Assembly: GCA_023213315.1 (NCBI GenBank)
Contig: JAKCPI010026439.1
Span: forward strand, 92,331 to 156,330
Reading direction: 5' to 3'
Length of the DNA stretch: 64,000 nucleotides
From: Euborellia annulipes
Taxonomy: Eukaryota; Arthropoda; Insecta; Dermaptera; Anisolabididae
Shown here: in pieces, positions 47,301 to 52,493 of the stretch
Layout: the number at the start of each line of letters is the position of its first letter
Position numbering within the stretch: the stretch's first letter is position 1
The notes under the pieces: model-generated
Database searches by the model: none
What the model saw: only the letters and a program-made list of their open reading frames with translations
Told to the model about the DNA's origin: nothing
Made by a program: the position numbers and the translations under genes

Positions 47301-47934
47301 AAAAAAAAAAATCTATTTTGGGTGTTACAAAAACCTAAAAACGAGTCGAATCGAACCTAAAAATCCGGTCCCTAGACATTACACACTTAATGCAAAGTGC
47401 ACATGTGATTGAACCTGGAGCATTCCAATTTGCGTGATATCTCCATCCCTCTATTATAATAACCTCACAGCCACAACTTGAAGCAATTAAAAATTTCGTT
47501 GTCATATCCCATAAAAAAAACTCCCAAGACAGCCCCGGAACTAGGAGATGTGTTAGGAGGGGCAAAATTTAATTCGCCTGCCCAAAGACGAGGGGTTTTT
47601 GTAGAAAAAAGGTAAATTGGTCATTTGGCACATCACTACTCGAATTGTAGGCTTTTTAGTTAAATCACTTGCTTACTATTATGCTACTTGATTGTTGGTT
47701 TCATACCTTCTTCCTGTATGGTATCCATCTCATCCCGTCGTCGTTGATTTTCTTCTTCGGCGGCGGCGATCTCCTCGGCTGTATTTGAGAGCGGTGTGGG
47801 TGTGACACTTGGCTCCTGGGAATGATGCCCACCCGTCATTTGTGCACTCTGATTGGGTCGGTGTCTTCGATGATGTGATCTTCGCTTTACTCCAGGCAAA
47901 TGTACGCCCACGTAGACGGTGTGCGCGCGATGTC
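18276..47934 (-). CDS. Ndae1: SLC4-family Na+-driven bicarbonate transporter (Ndae1/NBC-like), 21 exons, 5' end missing
   Basis: Plasma-membrane transporter of the SLC4 family; relatives move HCO3-/CO3(2-) with Na+ (some exchanging Cl-) to regulate cell pH. I assembled 21 exons by eye; every junction is GT-AG and every phase matches, giving 3,746 nt (about 1,247 residues plus stop), close to the 1,000-1,250 usual for Na+-coupled members. Seen in order: basic segment ([11 protein letters not shown]), cytoplasmic-domain motifs ([69 protein letters not shown]), FGGL entry to the membrane domain, [68 protein letters not shown], and a tail ending VTAL. Best family match is Ndae1/NBC/NDCBE rather than AE; the exact ion coupling cannot be read from sequence. 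The first exon was not found, so the start is unknown. Coordinates include introns. Confidence 0.95.
18659..18890. mobile_element. hAT-type MITE, 232 bp
   Basis: Inverted ends CAGTGGCGTCATTT and AAATGACGCCACTG, flanked by GTTAAGTT (18,651-18,658 and 18,891-18,898). A degraded relative with the same interior (AAATAGGTACTCAAATTTGG) is at 22,950-23,210. Confidence 0.87.
18900..19700. other. Last SLC4 intron
   Basis: Between exons T and U. Contains a G-tract element around 19,221-19,400 of uncertain class and otherwise AT-rich sequence. Confidence 0.5.
19712..19763 (-). repeat. RepA terminal hairpin fragment
   Basis: ACTTTCTCTTACCTATA...TATAGAGAGAAAGT only. A similar scrap is at 51,260-51,300. 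Confidence 0.55.
19798..20027 (-). CDS. Ndae1: SLC4 exon T (cytoplasmic tail)
   Basis: 230 nt, acceptor TTTTACAG, donor AG/GTGAGT. Encodes [35 protein letters not shown] and a seven-Gln run followed by [14 protein letters not shown]. If the donor is not used, the frame reaches TGA at 19,794-19,796 and the protein ends in IIR. Confidence 0.92.
20764..20919. repeat. Fold-back element in the SLC4 tail intron
   Basis: Arms AGACAGCAGCCAGGG and CCCTGGCTGCTG, with GTCGACGTTTCGATAGC and GCTCTCGAAACGTCGGC inside. The core CTTGAAGATGA has one inserted T. Confidence 0.88.
21325..21465 (-). CDS. Ndae1: SLC4 exon S (end of membrane domain)
   Basis: 141 nt, acceptor TTTTTAG, donor GAT/GTAAGT. Encodes [20 protein letters not shown] and ILDDVMPE, the usual exit from the membrane domain (RK..D..FT.REL..LDD.MPE), then a hydrophilic tail. 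Confidence 0.96.
21534..21641 (-). CDS. Ndae1: SLC4 exon R
   Basis: 108 nt, acceptor ATTTAAG, donor ATG/GTAAGA, phase 0-0. Encodes [20 protein letters not shown] and ends ITSIFFPLM, matching the family pattern P..(K/R)VH.FT.IQL.CL..LW..K. Confidence 0.96.
21703..21913 (-). CDS. Ndae1: SLC4 exon Q
   Basis: 211 nt, acceptor TTTTCAG, donor CAG/GTAAAC. Its first A completes Arg. Encodes [39 protein letters not shown] and [11 protein letters not shown], conserved late membrane segments. Confidence 0.98.
22050..22700. repeat. Nested inverted repeats in an SLC4 intron
   Basis: GTGTTCAAGGAAGGAGTTGT vs CACAACTACTTCCTTGAAAA, with an inner pair TTTTGAACACTTTCTGTTTT vs AAAACAGAAAGTGTCCAAAA. Looks like an older fold-back; no ORF. 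Confidence 0.6.
22690..22851. repeat. Fold-back element, about 70-bp arms
   Basis: TTGTTATTAATTATTTATTA at the left, TAATAAATAATTAATAACAA-like at the right. Cores with stem GGCTGC/GCAGTC (minus, 22,729-22,764). One arm of the same family is at 41,010-41,085. Confidence 0.92.
22950..23210. mobile_element. Degraded relative of the 18.7-kb MITE
   Basis: Shares AAATAGGTACTCAAATTTGG and CAGAGCCCTTGG with 18,659-18,890. Ends are diverged (TTGCGTCATTT, AAATGACGTCCCC). Lies about 50 nt from the 3' end of SLC4 exon P. Confidence 0.7.
23258..23436 (-). CDS. Ndae1: SLC4 exon P
   Basis: 179 nt, acceptor TGTTTAG, donor CG/GTAAGA. Encodes [40 protein letters not shown] and [16 protein letters not shown]. 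Textbook Na+-coupled SLC4 sequence. Confidence 0.97.
23518..23697 (-). CDS. Ndae1: SLC4 exon O
   Basis: 180 nt, acceptor TTTATAG, donor AAG/GTATTT. Encodes [18 protein letters not shown] and [20 protein letters not shown]. The FMDQQIT...NR stretch is diagnostic of SLC4 membrane domains. Confidence 0.97.
23763..23858 (-). CDS. Ndae1: SLC4 exon N
   Basis: 96 nt, acceptor TTTTTCAG, donor GAG/GTAGGA. Encodes [20 protein letters not shown] and ends IGIETPKLE; RxxISDFAV is a strong family motif. Confidence 0.95.
23921..24082 (-). CDS. Ndae1: SLC4 exon M
   Basis: 162 nt, acceptor TTTCCAG, donor AGT/GTAAGT, phase 0-0. Encodes the end of the extracellular loop with the fourth Cys ([13 protein letters not shown]), then the next transmembrane helix [16 protein letters not shown] and [12 protein letters not shown]. 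Confidence 0.94.
24151..24348 (-). CDS. Ndae1: SLC4 exon L (extracellular loop)
   Basis: 198 nt, acceptor TTTTCAG, donor TTG/GTAAGT, phase 0-0. Begins [13 protein letters not shown] and encodes most of the large extracellular loop. It has three cysteines (CLC and DC) and two N-glycosylation sequons (NST, NWT). The paired lysines that bind stilbene inhibitors in vertebrate relatives are not visible at the start of this exon. Confidence 0.9.
24587..25045. mobile_element. C/G-tract MITE, hAT-like
   Basis: TAGGCGCTGGAACTG and a G-tract at one end, a C-tract and TTCGTTCCGACGCCGCTG at the other. AT-rich centre, no ORF. Confidence 0.5.
25547..25586 (+). ncRNA. Hammerhead-like motif
   Basis: Outer helix GGCC/GGCC, CTGAGGA, T, stem GGTC/GACC, GAAACGTC. 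A degraded partner on the minus strand is near 25,330-25,367. Confidence 0.42.
25914..25918 (-). terminator. Pol III T-run terminator of tRNA-Sec
   Basis: TTTTT begins 2 nt after the 3' end of the tRNA on the transcribed strand. Confidence 0.75.
25921..26006 (-). tRNA. tRNA-Sec-TCA: tRNA-Sec (anticodon TCA)
   Basis: An 86-nt selenocysteine tRNA. The acceptor stem is 9 bp (GCCCAACTG with CTGTTGGGC, carrying the typical T-T mismatch at pair 8) with a 4-bp T stem (GTGG/CCAC), the eukaryotic 9/4 form. The anticodon arm GCAGGCTTCAAACCTGT shows TCA, the long variable arm is TGCC/GGCA, and the T loop is TTCGATT. A TATA element lies 22-30 nt upstream (26,028-26,036) and a T5 terminator begins 2 nt downstream, as expected for this TATA-driven Pol III gene. 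It sits on the same strand in the SLC4 intron between exons K and L. It implies the organism still makes selenoproteins, which many insects do not. Confidence 0.97.
26028..26036 (-). promoter_or_regulatory. TATA box of tRNA-Sec
   Basis: TATATATAA on the minus strand 22-30 nt before the tRNA. Animal tRNA-Sec genes use an upstream TATA box and PSE instead of an internal A box. I did not identify the PSE with confidence. Confidence 0.6.
26506..26671 (-). CDS. Ndae1: SLC4 exon K
   Basis: 166 nt, acceptor TTTCAG, donor AAA/GTAAAT. Encodes [40 protein letters not shown] and then IFICK. DASxLVxYxTRFTEE is a family signature. Confidence 0.96.
26808..27064. mobile_element. hAT-type MITE, 257 bp
   Basis: Inverted ends CAGTGGCGTAGCGAGC and its near complement TTCGCTACGCCACTG, flanked by the 8-bp duplication AATAATAA on both sides. 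The 8-bp duplication is typical of hAT transposons. No ORF. A partial relative starts at 48,992. Confidence 0.85.
27640..27952. repeat. Fold-back element, diverged
   Basis: AGAATAGAAATTAATTTATA with GTCGACATTTCGGTT at the left; CCGAAACGTCGAACAGG and AAATTAATTTCTATTCTAC at the right. Lies in the SLC4 intron between exons K and J. Confidence 0.8.
28082..28345 (-). CDS. Ndae1: SLC4 exon J (first membrane spans)
   Basis: 264 nt, acceptor TTTCCAG, donor GA/GTATGT. Its first G completes Trp from exon I. Encodes [35 protein letters not shown] and [17 protein letters not shown], the first transmembrane segments of the SLC4 fold including the substrate-site loop. Confidence 0.97.
28457..28632 (+). 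mobile_element. Internally deleted RepA beside SLC4 exon I
   Basis: Keeps the 5' hairpin (CTGATGTGA...TCACATCAG) and the 3' GAGAAAGT end but little else, 176 bp. Ends 24 nt from the exon I donor, in the intron. Confidence 0.75.
28656..28804 (-). CDS. Ndae1: SLC4 exon I
   Basis: 149 nt, acceptor TTTTTAG, donor TTG/GTAATG, phase 0 in, 2 out. Read in the spliced frame it gives an acidic/basic linker, then [18 protein letters not shown], the conserved entry to the membrane domain. A longer open frame across this region is in a different frame and is a shadow. A RepA copy ends 24 nt past the donor. Confidence 0.93.
28864..29208 (-). CDS. Ndae1: SLC4 exon H, with an inserted Asn/Thr-rich loop
   Basis: 345 nt, acceptor TTTTAAAG, donor CAA/GTATTA, phase 0-0. 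The 3' two thirds encode [17 protein letters not shown] and [16 protein letters not shown], as expected. The 5' third encodes about 45 residues rich in Asn, Thr, Ser and Pro that sit between LLGP and the HE(I/V)GR motif, which in typical family members are only about 7 residues apart. Confidence 0.93.
29272..29457 (-). CDS. Ndae1: SLC4 exon G
   Basis: 186 nt, acceptor TTCACAG, donor TCT/GTAAGT, phase 0-0. Encodes [20 protein letters not shown] and [19 protein letters not shown], among the best conserved stretches of the SLC4 cytoplasmic domain. Confidence 0.97.
29888..29970 (-). CDS. Ndae1: SLC4 exon F (variable linker)
   Basis: 83 nt, acceptor TTTTTTAG, donor AAG/GTGAGA. Completes Gly from exon E and encodes [20 protein letters not shown] and a short tail; Ser/Gly-rich with a basic RTVS site of the kind kinases prefer (inference). 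Phase 1 in, 0 out. Confidence 0.78.
30298..30465 (-). CDS. Ndae1: SLC4 exon E (variable linker)
   Basis: 168 nt, acceptor TTATTAAG, donor CTG/GTAACC. Joined to exon D the split codon becomes Met: [12 protein letters not shown]..., ending LIKLHSPG. Not strongly conserved; it lies in the linker between the two halves of the cytoplasmic domain. It has phase 1 at both ends, so it could be skipped in frame. Confidence 0.72.
30761..31448 (+). mobile_element. RepA, near full-length copy
   Basis: Same order of parts as 56,588-57,254, with a long (CA)n tract at about 31,243-31,305. Lies in the SLC4 intron between exons E and D, antisense to the gene. Confidence 0.85.
31240..31306. repeat. (CA)n microsatellite inside RepA
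   Basis: ACAC tracts with GACA interruptions. The same place in other RepA copies is also CA-rich, so the tract comes with the element. Confidence 0.9.
31555..32222 (-). mobile_element. RepA copy (minus) split by SINE-2
   Basis: The 5' hairpin is at 32,137-32,222 and the body from about 31,790 down to 31,555. An unrelated segment plus a SINE-2 lies between about 31,790 and 32,095. The 3' end is missing. Confidence 0.7.
31966..32085 (+). mobile_element. SINE-2 copy
   Basis: CCCGGGTTCGCTTCCCGTCC, TTTGAATTGGCTATCAATC and AAATAGGGATGGGGTC. Inserted in a minus-strand RepA. Confidence 0.7.
32293..32528. mobile_element. Tigger/pogo-type MITE, degraded right end
   Basis: CAGTAGAGTCTTGCTAATCC at the left; GTCCGGATTAGCAAGA at the right. 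Confidence 0.8.
33145..33818 (-). mobile_element. RepA copy (minus)
   Basis: The 5' hairpin is intact at 33,736-33,818; the 3' hairpin is lost. It contains a nested SINE at 33,554-33,685. Confidence 0.8.
33554..33685 (-). mobile_element. 5'-truncated SINE-1 nested in RepA
   Basis: 3' part of SINE-1 with GTGTGAGTGTGAGTG-type tail and an A-run, flanked by a 12-bp duplication TACAGTATAGTA (33,542-33,553 and 33,686-33,697). Confidence 0.82.
34779..34880 (-). repeat. RepA 3' end fragment next to the 34.9-kb palindrome
   Basis: TCAAAAATTCGTTGTCGACA and ACACGTTTTGAGGTTCCC identify it; the palindrome starts directly after. Confidence 0.65.
34897..35493. repeat. Near-perfect fold-back, 264-bp arms
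   Basis: Left arm 34,897-35,160, right arm 35,230-35,493, loop 69 bp. The arms are almost identical, so the element is young or was recently converted. Each arm carries a hammerhead-like core. No ORF. Confidence 0.95.
35338..35369 (+). ncRNA. Hammerhead-like motif
   Basis: CTGATGA, T, stem GGTAG/CTACC closing the loop TTCGGA, then GAAAC. A mirror copy is on the minus strand at 35,021-35,046. Function not shown. Confidence 0.4.
35735..35930. repeat. GC-rich inverted repeat with a tRNA-like 3' half
   Basis: GATGAGTTTGTGTTTGATTG and CAATCAAACTCATC arms. The centre reads GCGCCCC ... GGTTCGACTCCAGTGGGCGC, which looks like a tRNA T arm and acceptor strand, but no complete cloverleaf with an anticodon arm forms. 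Probably a tRNA-derived repeat. Confidence 0.6.
36045..36165 (+). mobile_element. SINE-2 copy
   Basis: GTTCGCATCCCGTCCCAGGG followed by a diverged body ending GGCCTCAGATGCCGAAAAA. Confidence 0.62.
36680..36731. other. Flank of the candidate cassette exon
   Basis: Less AT-rich than the surrounding intron; nothing recognised apart from the possible donor at its border. Confidence 0.3.
36732..36857 (-). CDS. Candidate SLC4 cassette exon between D and E
   Basis: A GC-rich 126-nt block open in the required frame, with acceptor CTCTTAG and donor CCAG/GTCCGC. It takes 2 nt to complete exon D's split codon (giving Ser) and leaves 1 nt that fits exon E (giving Val), so it can be included or skipped without changing frame. 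It would add a Ser/Gly/Pro-rich 42-residue linker (such as [12 protein letters not shown]) in the region where SLC4 proteins carry variable, phosphorylated insertions. Against it: the polypyrimidine tract is weak and the other minus frames are also largely open, so it could instead be a repeat fragment. Confidence 0.4.
37280..37600. other. Unclassified low-repeat segment in intron D-E
   Basis: Balanced base composition and few homopolymers around 37,380-37,560. Followed by an AATAAATAGATAAATAAATA tail near 37,697, which would fit a retroposed fragment on the plus strand. No family recognised. Confidence 0.3.
37803..38035. mobile_element. Tigger/pogo-type MITE
   Basis: TAGTCTTGATAATCCGGCC at the left and GGATTAACAAGACTCTACTG at the right. 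Confidence 0.8.
38747..38885 (-). CDS. Ndae1: SLC4 exon D
   Basis: 139 nt, acceptor TTTTTAG, donor AAA/GTAAGA, phase 0 in and 1 out. Encodes [17 protein letters not shown] and [17 protein letters not shown], matching the VREALLKRHHH...PLVRSFADIG block of the family. Confidence 0.93.
39191..39778. mobile_element. MITE with ACAGGGTGTTACCC ends, hosting a Tigger MITE
   Basis: Left end TACAGGGTGTTACCCAAAGG, right end GATGGACACCTTGTAT; the Tigger-type MITE sits near its right end. A fragment of the same family (GGGCCCTCTGATTTTGAAAT) is at 21,985-22,075. It lies in the SLC4 intron between exons C and D. Confidence 0.65.
39522..39730. mobile_element. Tigger/pogo-type MITE, 209 bp
   Basis: Ends CAGTAGATTCTTGCTAATCC and GGATTAGCAAGACTCTACTG with TA on both sides, the pattern of pogo/Tigger elements. 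Relatives: 32,293-32,528 and 37,803-38,035. Confidence 0.85.
39811..40030 (-). CDS. Ndae1: SLC4 exon C
   Basis: 220 nt, acceptor TTGCCAG, donor AAG/GTAATT; its first G completes Arg from exon B. Encodes [20 protein letters not shown] and then [13 protein letters not shown], core of the cytoplasmic dimerising domain. A transposon-derived MITE ends about 30 nt past the donor. Confidence 0.95.
40535..40733 (-). CDS. Ndae1: SLC4 exon B
   Basis: 199 nt, acceptor TTTTCAG, donor CAG/GTAATA. With exon A it forms a GAT codon. Encodes a Gly/Pro-rich stretch, then [12 protein letters not shown] and ending EWQETAR, the start of the SLC4 cytoplasmic domain. Confidence 0.93.
40850..40960 (+). mobile_element. 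SINE-2 3' half
   Basis: GGCTACCAATCAATTTAAAT, AAATAGGGACGGGGTCTAAA, GATGCCGAAAAAAACC. A sister copy with the same following sequence is at 48,705-48,840, so both may be parts of a larger repeat. Confidence 0.65.
41561..41677. repeat. 21-bp minisatellite, about 5.5 units
   Basis: Unit CTAGACTGCCTCTGCCTGCT (plus one base), with an A/T variant near each unit start. Since 21 is a multiple of 3 it stays open in several frames, which explains the repetitive ORFs there. Sits in the SLC4 intron between exons B and A. Confidence 0.95.
42769..43032 (-). mobile_element. SINE-1, near full-length tRNA-derived copy
   Basis: Starts with a tRNA-like head: A box TTGGTGTAGAGGTTAGCG and B box GGGTTCGGACCCC. 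The body follows (AAATGGCATAAGTTGCCGAA), then a (GTGTGAG)n-like tract and an A-run. It is flanked by a 13-bp duplication CTAACTTCCCTAT (42,756-42,768) and CTAACTCCCCTAT (43,033-43,045) with one difference. No ORF. Confidence 0.85.
43046..43445 (+). mobile_element. 5'-truncated RepA interrupted by a hAT-type MITE
   Basis: Matches RepA from CCTATGAAGTA to the GGCCGATTT region, split at AAAATGAG by the element at 43,095-43,289. Confidence 0.7.
43095..43289. mobile_element. hAT-type MITE in RepA, 195 bp
   Basis: Inverted ends CATAGGCGCCGACT and AGTCGGCGCCCATG, flanked by AAAATGAG (43,087-43,094 and 43,290-43,297). Confidence 0.87.
43617..43912 (-). mobile_element. Degenerate RepA copy (minus)
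   Basis: Carries TGTACTTTTTCAGT, CTTGCACTTCATAG and half of the 5' hairpin. Together with the previous copy it makes an inverted pair. Confidence 0.6.
44743..45082. repeat. Fold-back element without the hammerhead core
   Basis: TGTTATTAACAAAACGGC and GCCGTTTTGTTAATAACA arms of about 150 bp; AAAACTTGCAGGAAATTA and TAATTTCCTGCAAGTTTT inside. Confidence 0.88.
45712..45935 (+). repeat. Second copy of the 6.9-kb repeat
   Basis: Same order of short matches as 6,920-7,150, more diverged. Confidence 0.55.
45944..46160. repeat. Fold-back element
   Basis: AATAGAGGGTAGCAGCAA at the left, GTTACCACCCTCTATTAA at the right. Hammerhead-like core on the minus strand at 45,990-46,022: CTGAAGA, T, GGTTC/GAACC, GAAATGTC. 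Confidence 0.82.
46765..47465. repeat. Fold-back element split by a hAT MITE
   Basis: GGAGATATCAGCCAAATTG at the left, CAATTTGCGTGATATCTCC at the right. Core on the minus strand at 46,827-46,870: outer helix AATAA/TTATT, CTGAAGA, T, GGC.../...GCC, GAAACGTC. Confidence 0.82.
46880..47374. mobile_element. hAT-type MITE, 495 bp
   Basis: Inverted ends TAGGGACCGGATT and AATCCGGTCCCTA, flanked by GACATTAC (46,872-46,879 and 47,375-47,382). It interrupts a fold-back element whose arms resume at 47,383. Confidence 0.87.
47707..47934 (-). CDS. Ndae1: SLC4 exon A (most 5' exon found)
   Basis: Acceptor TTTTCAG, donor AAG/GTATGA; 228 nt. It enters with 2 nt of a split codon and leaves with 1 nt. Encodes [20 protein letters not shown], then a His/Arg-rich and Glu-rich stretch ending MDTIQEE. 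The HR..YVGVHLP.....RSHRR block is diagnostic for the N-terminus of Na+-coupled SLC4 proteins, where it is known as a regulatory segment. An upstream exon must supply the first base of the split codon. Confidence 0.92.
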
Positions 47935-49465
47935 CTGAAAATCACACACACACACACAAATGAAATGCTATGAATATTCAAATTCGAATTAATTAAAGGG
48001 TCTGATCAAGATTGATGGATGGTTTCTCGATTAAAGGGCCGCTTTCAAGTTCCCTTCATACACAAATATAAAAACCTTCGACAAAATTATTAATTATGAG
48101 TGAATATAAAAGATAAATAACAATTTTACTCTCCTTTTTTTTAACTAGAGGGTATAATCTCAATTACGAAATTTATTCTTCCTGTTATTGACTTTGTAAT
48201 TTAATCATTTATTTTGAGACGGGGTTAACTCAAAAAGGGAAAGAACTGTTTATAAAAAAGAGCGCGCATATTTTAATATTATGCTCAATTGGTTACGCAT
48301 ATTTTAACAAAGCTTTTAAACCAAACAATTCATTTATCATCTTATTGAATATCGTTTCGTAATATTTAAAGTTTCGACCGCTGGCACTTGTTGAAACATT
48401 TTGTAAATTAAAATATGCAAATAAAAACACTTTTTCGTGAAAATTGTTTGAAGTAGGCTACACTTTACTGATGTAGTATTTCAGATTTTTCAAATTCATT
48501 TTCAGGCTATTTGTTTCAAATTATTTATTGATTTATAATCAATTTTATTTATATACTTAATATTGTTTCACTTTGTGGTTGTTTCAGGGACCGATTAAAG
48601 GGGGGGGGGGGGCGGTGAGGGCGATCGCCCCCCCCCCCCCGAGAAGAAATTCGAAAAGTTATAAAAACTAGTAATCTAAAGAAATTATGTTTTCCGCTCA
48701 TTAATTTCAATTGAATTTGTTACCAATCAATTTAAATAAATAGGAAAGGGGTCTAAATGGCCACAGATGCCGACAAAGTCCTTAAATAAAAAAAAAATAA
48801 AAAAAACCGCCCCCCCCCCGACAAAATTGCATTAATCCGCCATTGGGTTGTTTATGTTTTATTAAGGTGGTAGAGTTGCAGGAATTTTTTTATTTTTTTT
48901 ATTTTAACGTTTTGAGTCTCTCGTCACTCCTTCTACAGAACCAACAAGTTGACAAGTATTTTATATAGACAAAATAAAGAAACTAGTGCAGTGGCGTAGT
49001 GAGCTTAACTCGCGCCCGGGGCACAATACCTTTTTAGCGCCCCCCGACCCATTCGAAAACCATATGAACATTATACACTGGTGTATATAGAACTTTTTTC
49101 GGGGGGCCCGAACTCAAAAATTTTCCTGCCTGGGGAAAATTTTTTCCTCTGCTGTTAAATTCATTTTACCTTTTTTTTTTTTAGGGAGGCTAAATTTTGA
49201 GGAATTTTTTCCCCTTCCTGGTGAAAAATTTTATTTTTTTTGCGGAACCAAATTTTCCCGTCACGCGGAAAATATTTTTCCCGGATCTTTATAGATCTCC
49301 ATAGATCTCTAAATGGGCTAATGGAAAAATAAAAGAAGAATAAAACTGGATTTGTAAGGGAGAGATTTTAACCTGGAAGTTAACACGTAGATCCTATTGG
49401 TCTTGTTCAGGAGTATTAATTATGTAATTAATGTAGAAAATGGCTGTGTAGAATTCACTAACAGG
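47935..49465. other. Region upstream of exon A, no exon found
   Basis: Contains a C/G-tract repeat around 48,600-48,840 and the start of a hAT-type MITE at 48,992. I looked for a minus-strand exon ending one base into a codon and saw no convincing candidate here or up to 62 kb. Confidence 0.5.
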
Positions 49466-49906
49466 AATGCAGCCAGGTAGGGAGCCTCTATTATTAAATC
49501 AAACTCCGTTGTTGCAAAACGTTTCGGCCAGTTTTATTGTGCCATCTTCAGTTGCATAAGCTAAACAAAAAATTATTTACATTGACATTATTTAACTCTC
49601 AATCACTCACATAATATATATTTATTTGCATTGTTATTTTATACATAGTCTATTGTATAACTGAATTATGAACAGACGATTAACAACTCTATTTGCTAAA
49701 AAAAACTGTAAGTTTTAATAATGTTAAAATTTTTTTTTTTTAATTTTTAAATCAAATATTTAGTTAAATAAAGTCAATGTAATTAATTTTTTGTTTAGCA
49801 TATGCAATTGAAGATGGCATAATAAAATTAGCCGAAACGTTTTCTAACAAAAGAGTTTGATTTAATAATAGAGACTCTCTTCCTGGCTGCGTTCCGTTTC
49901 ATTCCT
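49466..49906. repeat. Fold-back element, about 150-bp arms
   Basis: GGAATGCAGCCAGG and CCTGGCTGCGTTCC ends. Left core (minus, 49,519-49,551): GCAA/TTGC outer helix, CTGAAGA, GGC/GCC, GAAACGTT. Confidence 0.88.
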
Positions 49907-50221
49907 GATATTAATTATATTTAAAGAATCCGGTCCTGCCTCTCGTACCGAGTCAGTTGAGGGCCTGGGGCGTCAAAGAAGAGGGGGGCCTATATACATT
50001 TTGTACCAGAGGTGAATATTGAATTTTTCGGAAGGGGGGGGGGGGCGAACTCTCAAAGGCAAATTTTCATAAAACTTTTTTTTTATCTAAATTTTTTTGT
50101 TTTCACCTGAGCCCTGGACCCTCTCAAAGACATACATTTGGGGGCCTATGCCGGCTTGGGGTCTGGGGGTACGCCTCTGCTGCCTCTCAAAGGAAAAAAT
50201 ATGAAATATTTAAAAAATAAA

Positions 50222-51066
50222 GAGAATAATAGAAACAGTCTCTTCTTCTCTCATCAAATCAAATTATTGCAAATATTTCGGTTCCTATACATGGGCCTTC
50301 CTCAGTGCATTTATGAATTTTTGAGAGAAATTGTTAAAGATAAAAAATAATAGAGAAAATTAGAAAGCATGGGCTTCAGGTCAGTCACACGAAACCCATT
50401 CGCTCTCAAAAATTCATAAATGCACTGAGCATAGGCGTAGTCACGGGGGGGATTTGGGGGTTCAAACCCCCCCCCCCCATTGGACCTAAGCCATGACTAG
50501 ATATTTAAGCTCTATAATACAAAAAATATAATAACTTTCTCTAGCTTAAAAAAATAAAATAAAATAATTTTAGTAAAGGAAACGTAAAAAATTCGAGAAA
50601 ATTGAGAATTTTCCCATTGAAAAGAATTGATTTTTGTCTTGCTTTTATAAAAAATTAAAGCCTGCTTAAAATTGATTAAATCCCTCAAATGAAAAATAAT
50701 AAAAATTATTATATAAACAAATTTATTAATATTTTTTACTTAAAGATATCTAATATTTATTTCTGAAACAATAGAAACAGATAGACAGAAACTTTGATAA
50801 GATCGTTGAATTTTTAATTGGCTGAAACGAGTTGAATGAAAAATTGCGGCACTTAAAGAGGGGCCTGAGTGCCTAGTTATATATTTCATTAGACGCCATA
50901 TACTGCATATCGGGAGAGGAGGGGAGAGAAATCACCCTGAAACCCCCATCAAAAATTTCTGGCTACGCCTATGGCACTGAGGAAGGCCCATGTATAGGAG
51001 CCGAAATATTTGCAATAAAATGAAGTGATGAAGTGATGAGAGAGAAGAAGAGGCTGATTTGATTCT
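50222..51066. repeat. Fold-back element split by a hAT MITE
   Basis: TCTTCTTCTCTCATCA at the left, TGATGAGAGAGAAGAAGA at the right. Cores CTGAGGA, A, GGCC...GGNNCC, GAAATATTT in both arms. Confidence 0.85.
50430..50973. mobile_element. hAT-type MITE inside a fold-back element, 544 bp
   Basis: Inverted ends CATAGGCGTAG and CTACGCCTATG, flanked by GCACTGAG (50,422-50,429 and 50,974-50,981). It splits one arm of the 50.2-51.1 kb fold-back within the hammerhead-like core. Confidence 0.87.
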
Positions 51067-52005
51067 CCTTATCTCCCCAATCTGCGATTCCCAGCTTTGT
51101 ACAATTACTGTATTTAAAAAATATTATAAATGAAAATATTTAATTTTAAAATTAAACTTTTATTTTTGGTAGTGGTGGATGTATTATTATACAGCACAAG
51201 AACAATCTTTCATTAAAAGAAAAATAAATTTTAAAATAAGACCAAATAATTAGATTATTTTTACTTTCTCTTACTCTATATATGAAATATGAAGTATTTT
51301 TATTAAAAAATTTGAGCTTGTGCATACAAATTTCTACTTTACTAAGTATTTATATAAATAAGCGGTTTATTCTAAAAACATGTTAGTTTCAAATGATTTA
51401 ACGTTTAGCTACTTACAGTAATAACGAGAGAGATCCATTAAATAATATTACTAATACTGGCCACTCACTATTTATTCCTCAAGCGCTTACTAGAGCCAAC
51501 TAGCTGCATGTGATTAAAACCGAACAAGCAAGTTTGTTTGAGTCTTATCATCAACATTCAAAGGGAGAGTCAATATTTGACTCATATGTTGATAGATATT
51601 TAATTGTACTCGTGAGGAGAAGTACTTTGGACTCAAATTGACTAACCCCCTTCCCAAACCATTCATAAGCCCTTTTTTCTTTAACACGAAATAAAATATA
51701 AAGAAAAAAAAACATTTTTTTTTCTTTTAATTAAAATTCTAAAGAATTCAGTAATCAAATTCCTTTTCAAGAATTTTTAATTACTATGTACTGAATAATC
51801 AACATCTATGATTCATTCAACTCTTTAATCAATTCAAGAAAAGAAGATAATTTGATATATAATTTAAAATTTCTTGATGAAAAGCCAAAAAAAAAAATTC
51901 GTCTTCTCAAATATAGAATGAATTTATCTCATTTCAAATGCATGTTAGCTGACTTGTGTTGGCCAATTGAGATTAATTACACTGGTAGGGCCTGTGTATG
52001 AAACA

Positions 52006-52493
52006 TCTGGTGTGACTGATCGCACAGCATATTTTTTTTTTAGTTTCCGTCGATATATTAAAATTCAACATGTAAAATTTATAATATTTTGACCGAGAAA
52101 AAGAACAACGTCTACTATTGAACAAGATTGTTATCACCGGTCCAGCATCATCATATATTTATAAACATGGGTTAATATTTATATTTTGTTACCATGGCAA
52201 ACATTTTTCCTATCTTCCCTATGAAGTACAAGAGTAAAGAGTGCTTCAAACAATTTTTTGAGGGCAAAATGAAAATATACAAGAGCATCTAAAAAATAAT
52301 TGATTTTTGAATTTTAATTAATATCGTGGTTCTTGAGATATTTTGTTTGACACCGACAGATAGACCATGTCGCGAAATCCACTTTTTTGAACTCAGGGGA
52401 CCTCAAAACGTGTATATCCGTCAAAATCTCGACATCGAATTTTTGACTTGAATCCAATACTTTTATCATATATATATATATGTAGGAGAAAGT
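52006..52493 (+). mobile_element. RepA copy with damaged 5' hairpin
   Basis: Starts TCTGGTGTGACTGATCGCACAG but the returning arm of the hairpin is deleted. GTTACCATGGCAAAC, TCTCGACATCGAATTTTTGA and the 3' end are present. Confidence 0.75.

Noticed and set aside
47335..47565. A 76-codon minus ORF near the SLC4 5' end
   Set aside because: It spans the end of a hAT MITE and a fold-back arm and has no SLC4 similarity.
51400..51470. Possible first coding exon of SLC4 on the minus strand (MDLSRYY followed by a GTAAGT donor)
   Set aside because: Joining its last base to exon A makes a TGA stop, and the N-terminus does not resemble the family.
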